From: Bacillus sp. HMF5848
GTDB taxonomy: Bacteria > Bacillota > Bacilli > Bacillales > HMF5848
Direction: 5' to 3'
Length of the DNA: 64,000 nucleotides
Assembly: GCF_003944835.1 (NCBI RefSeq)
Contig: NZ_RWIV01000001.1
Coordinates: 1,527,501-1,591,500 of the forward strand
Shown here: in pieces, positions 62,367-64,000 of the stretch
Layout of the letters: every line of letters starts with the position of its first letter
Position numbering within the stretch: position 1 is the stretch's first letter
Notes under the pieces: generated by a model
Told to the model about the DNA's origin: nothing
What the model saw: only the letters and a program-made list of their open reading frames with translations
The model's database searches: none
Program-made: the position numbers and the translations under genes

Positions 62367-64000
62367 ATGAAATTTGAACAGTTCGAATATGTAAGACCAA
62401 TACAAGAAGATTTTGAGGAGTCTTATCAATCGGCACTAGAAGAGTTTGATCAAGCCAAATCTTTTGAGCAGCAAAACCATGTTATGGAAAAGATTAATAG
62501 TTTACGCAAAAATATTCGTACAATGGATGATCTATGTTACGTTCGACACACAATTGATACAAATAATGAATTCTACAAAACGGAACGCGACTATATGGAT
62601 GATTTTTATGCTGTTAGTAAGAAATGGGACACAAGGTTTTATAAAGCGCTAGTGTCTTCGAAGTTTCGTAAGGAGCTTGAAGAGAAATGGGGAGCACAAT
62701 TATTTGCTATTGCTGATTCAGAACTTAAAACGTTTAATGATGATGTATTTGCTGATTTACAGAAGGAAAATAAATTATCAAGTCAATATACAAAGCTAGT
62801 AGCAGCTGCGAAAATTGATTTTGATGGTAAAGAACTAACATTAGAGCAGTTACAACCATACACTGAGTCAACAGATCGTAATATTAGAAAGGCGGCACGT
62901 GAAGCATATTTCGGCTACTTTTCAGCACATGAGGAAGACTTTGACCGAATTTATGATGTATTGGTTTCTATTCGCACGTCCATTGCTAAAAAGTTAGGAT
63001 ATGAGAATTTTGTTCAATTGGGCTATTACCGGATGAATAGAACTGATTACAATGCTGAAATGGTAAAAGTATTCCGTGAGCAGGTTAAAACACACATTGT
63101 ACCAATCGCGACGAAACTTTATGAATCACAACGTGAGCGCATAGGCGTAAATGAACTTACATACTATGATGAGCCGCTAAAATTCTTAACAGGAAACGCT
63201 AATCCTAAAGGTGATCCAGAGTGGATTATTGAAAAAGGAAAGAAGATGTATAAAGAGCTTTCTTCAGAAACGAACGAATTTTTTACATTCATGATTGAAA
63301 AAAATTTACTTGATCTTGTAGCGAAACCAGGTAAAGCAAATGGAGGCTATTGTACTTTAATAGAAAATTATAAAGCCCCATTTATTTTCTCAAACTTTAA
63401 CGGGACAAATGGTGATATAACAGTTTTAACGCACGAAGCAGGACATGCTTTCCAAGCTTACAAAAGTACGGTATATGATGTGCCTGAATATCATTTCCCA
63501 ACATCAGAAGCAGCAGAAATTCATTCAATGAGTATGGAGTTTTTCACATGGCCATGGATGAAAGAATTCTTTGAAGATGATACAAATAAATTTTTATATG
63601 ATCATATGGCGGGTAGCTTATTGTTTATTCCATATGGTGTTGCTGTAGATGAGTTCCAGCATTTCGTTTATGAAAATCCAAGTGCTACTCCTGCTGAACG
63701 AAAGCAAGCTTGGCGAGAAATAGAAAGTGTATATTTACCACATAGAAACTATGACGGTTTTGCTTACCTAGAAAACGGTGGATTTTGGCAACGACAGTTA
63801 CACATTTACAACTACCCATTCTACTACATTGATTACTGTTTGGCGCAAATCTGTGCATTACAATTTTGGAAGAGAACGCAACAGGAGGACCCAAGAGCAT
63901 GGGATGATTATGTCTCTTTATGTAAGCTTGGAGGCTCAAAGTCGTTCTTAAAACTTGTGGAACATGCGAACTTACAATCTCCATTTGAAGAAGTTACAGT
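62367..64000 (+). CDS. M3-family oligoendopeptidase F-like protein (3'-truncated by window edge)
   Basis: Open from ATG 62367 to the window end (544 residues; the family is usually ~560-600). Zinc site THEAGHAF at residues 355-362 (HExxH at His356) with the second Glu further on in SEAAEIHSMSMEF. The conserved PFIFSNFNG and GYCTL segments are of the M3B oligoendopeptidase type. A cytosolic peptidase that digests short peptides. AGAAAGAAGTGA is a weak ribosome site. Confidence 0.9.
   Translation, partial: MKFEQFEYVRPIQEDFEESYQSALEEFDQAKSFEQQNHVMEKINSLRKNIRTMDDLCYVRHTIDTNNEFYKTERDYMDDFYAVSKKWDTRFYKALVSSKFRKELEEKWGAQLFAIADSELKTFNDDVFADLQKENKLSSQYTKLVAAAKIDFDGKELTLEQLQPYTESTDRNIRKAAREAYFGYFSAHEEDFDRIYDVLVSIRTSIAKKLGYENFVQLGYYRMNRTDYNAEMVKVFREQVKTHIVPIATKLYESQRERIGVNELTYYDEPLKFLTGNANPKGDPEWIIEKGKKMYKELSSETNEFFTFMIEKNLLDLVAKPGKANGGYCTLIENYKAPFIFSNFNGTNGDITVLTHEAGHAFQAYKSTVYDVPEYHFPTSEAAEIHSMSMEFFTWPWMKEFFEDDTNKFLYDHMAGSLLFIPYGVAVDEFQHFVYENPSATPAERKQAWREIESVYLPHRNYDGFAYLENGGFWQRQLHIYNYPFYYIDYCLAQICALQFWKRTQQEDPRAWDDYVSLCKLGGSKSFLKLVEHANLQSPFEEVT

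Overview
The window is chromosomal DNA from a low-GC, spore-forming member of the Bacillaceae. Evidence for this is an alpha/beta-type small acid-soluble spore protein (SASP) behind a sigma-G-type promoter, two YjcZ-type micropeptides, a Spo0E-like phosphatase, sporulation-kinase-like sensors, SigI/RsgI, Ku/LigD, a YdbS/YdbT pair, strong AGGAGG ribosome sites and many TTG/GTG starts. The genus cannot be fixed from sequence reading alone. There are no rRNA or tRNA genes, no CRISPR array and no intact mobile element. The first gene (qoxA) and the last (an M3 oligoendopeptidase) are cut by the window edges.

Layout. 1-3.7 kb: the aa3 menaquinol oxidase operon qoxABCD. 4.1-15.3 kb: a copper/metal block. 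It holds a CWB2-like lipoprotein, a histidine kinase/response regulator pair, a SHOCT membrane peptide, a Cys-rich copper-storage-type protein (Csp), a CcdA/SafE-like membrane protein, a His-tailed membrane protein, an MgtC protein on the other strand, csoR-copA-copZ behind a readable CsoR operator, a mini siroheme/Fe-S protein and a small membrane protein. 15.3-30.6 kb: housekeeping and stationary-phase genes (two M42 peptidases, a degenerate HD-GYP protein, small spore-type peptides, SDR, YdbST, AEC transporter, ferritin, diguanylate cyclase, SNARE-associated membrane protein, ZIP transporter, a GOLPH3-like protein, Rieske oxidoreductase). 31-43.6 kb: GtrA, Ku-LigD, a DUF5667-like secreted protein with sigI-rsgI, SASP, KtrB-type K+ transporter, DUF421, DUF3905, a decayed IS and a B12-binding radical SAM protein. 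43.9-55.4 kb: a two-gene 2-oxoacid:ferredoxin oxidoreductase, a four-PAS kinase, ogt, an ArsR-DUF2087 regulator, a Spo0E-like protein and the fixABCX electron-bifurcation operon. 55.7-64 kb: a large S-layer-homology protein, a fosmidomycin-resistance-type MFS transporter, a second sporulation-kinase-like sensor and oligoendopeptidase F.

How genes work together. The oxidase needs copper, and the block beside it looks like a sensing, storage, chaperone and export set. KorGD/KorAB and FixABCX both make or use reduced ferredoxin and low-potential electrons, and they lie within about 5 kb of each other. The SigI block looks self-contained: a sigma-I-like promoter (ACCCCC/CGTA) precedes a secreted DUF5667-like protein, followed by sigI and an autocleaving-type RsgI.

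Most notable observations. (1) Three genes (the histidine kinase at 5442, mgtC at 10916 on the minus strand, ogt at 49676) lack a usable ATG/GTG/TTG at their expected N-terminus, and each has an ATA codon exactly six bases after a GTGA-ending Shine-Dalgarno site. (2) The SigI/RsgI/DUF5667 locus. (3) A clustered copper island with His-rich protein tails. (4) An isolated IS200/IS605-like (omega-RNA-like) right end without tnpB. (5) Two palindromic GC-rich interspersed repeats of about 195 bp, one nested in a dead IS and one inside longer inverted arms. All functional assignments come from reading the sequence; no database search was run.
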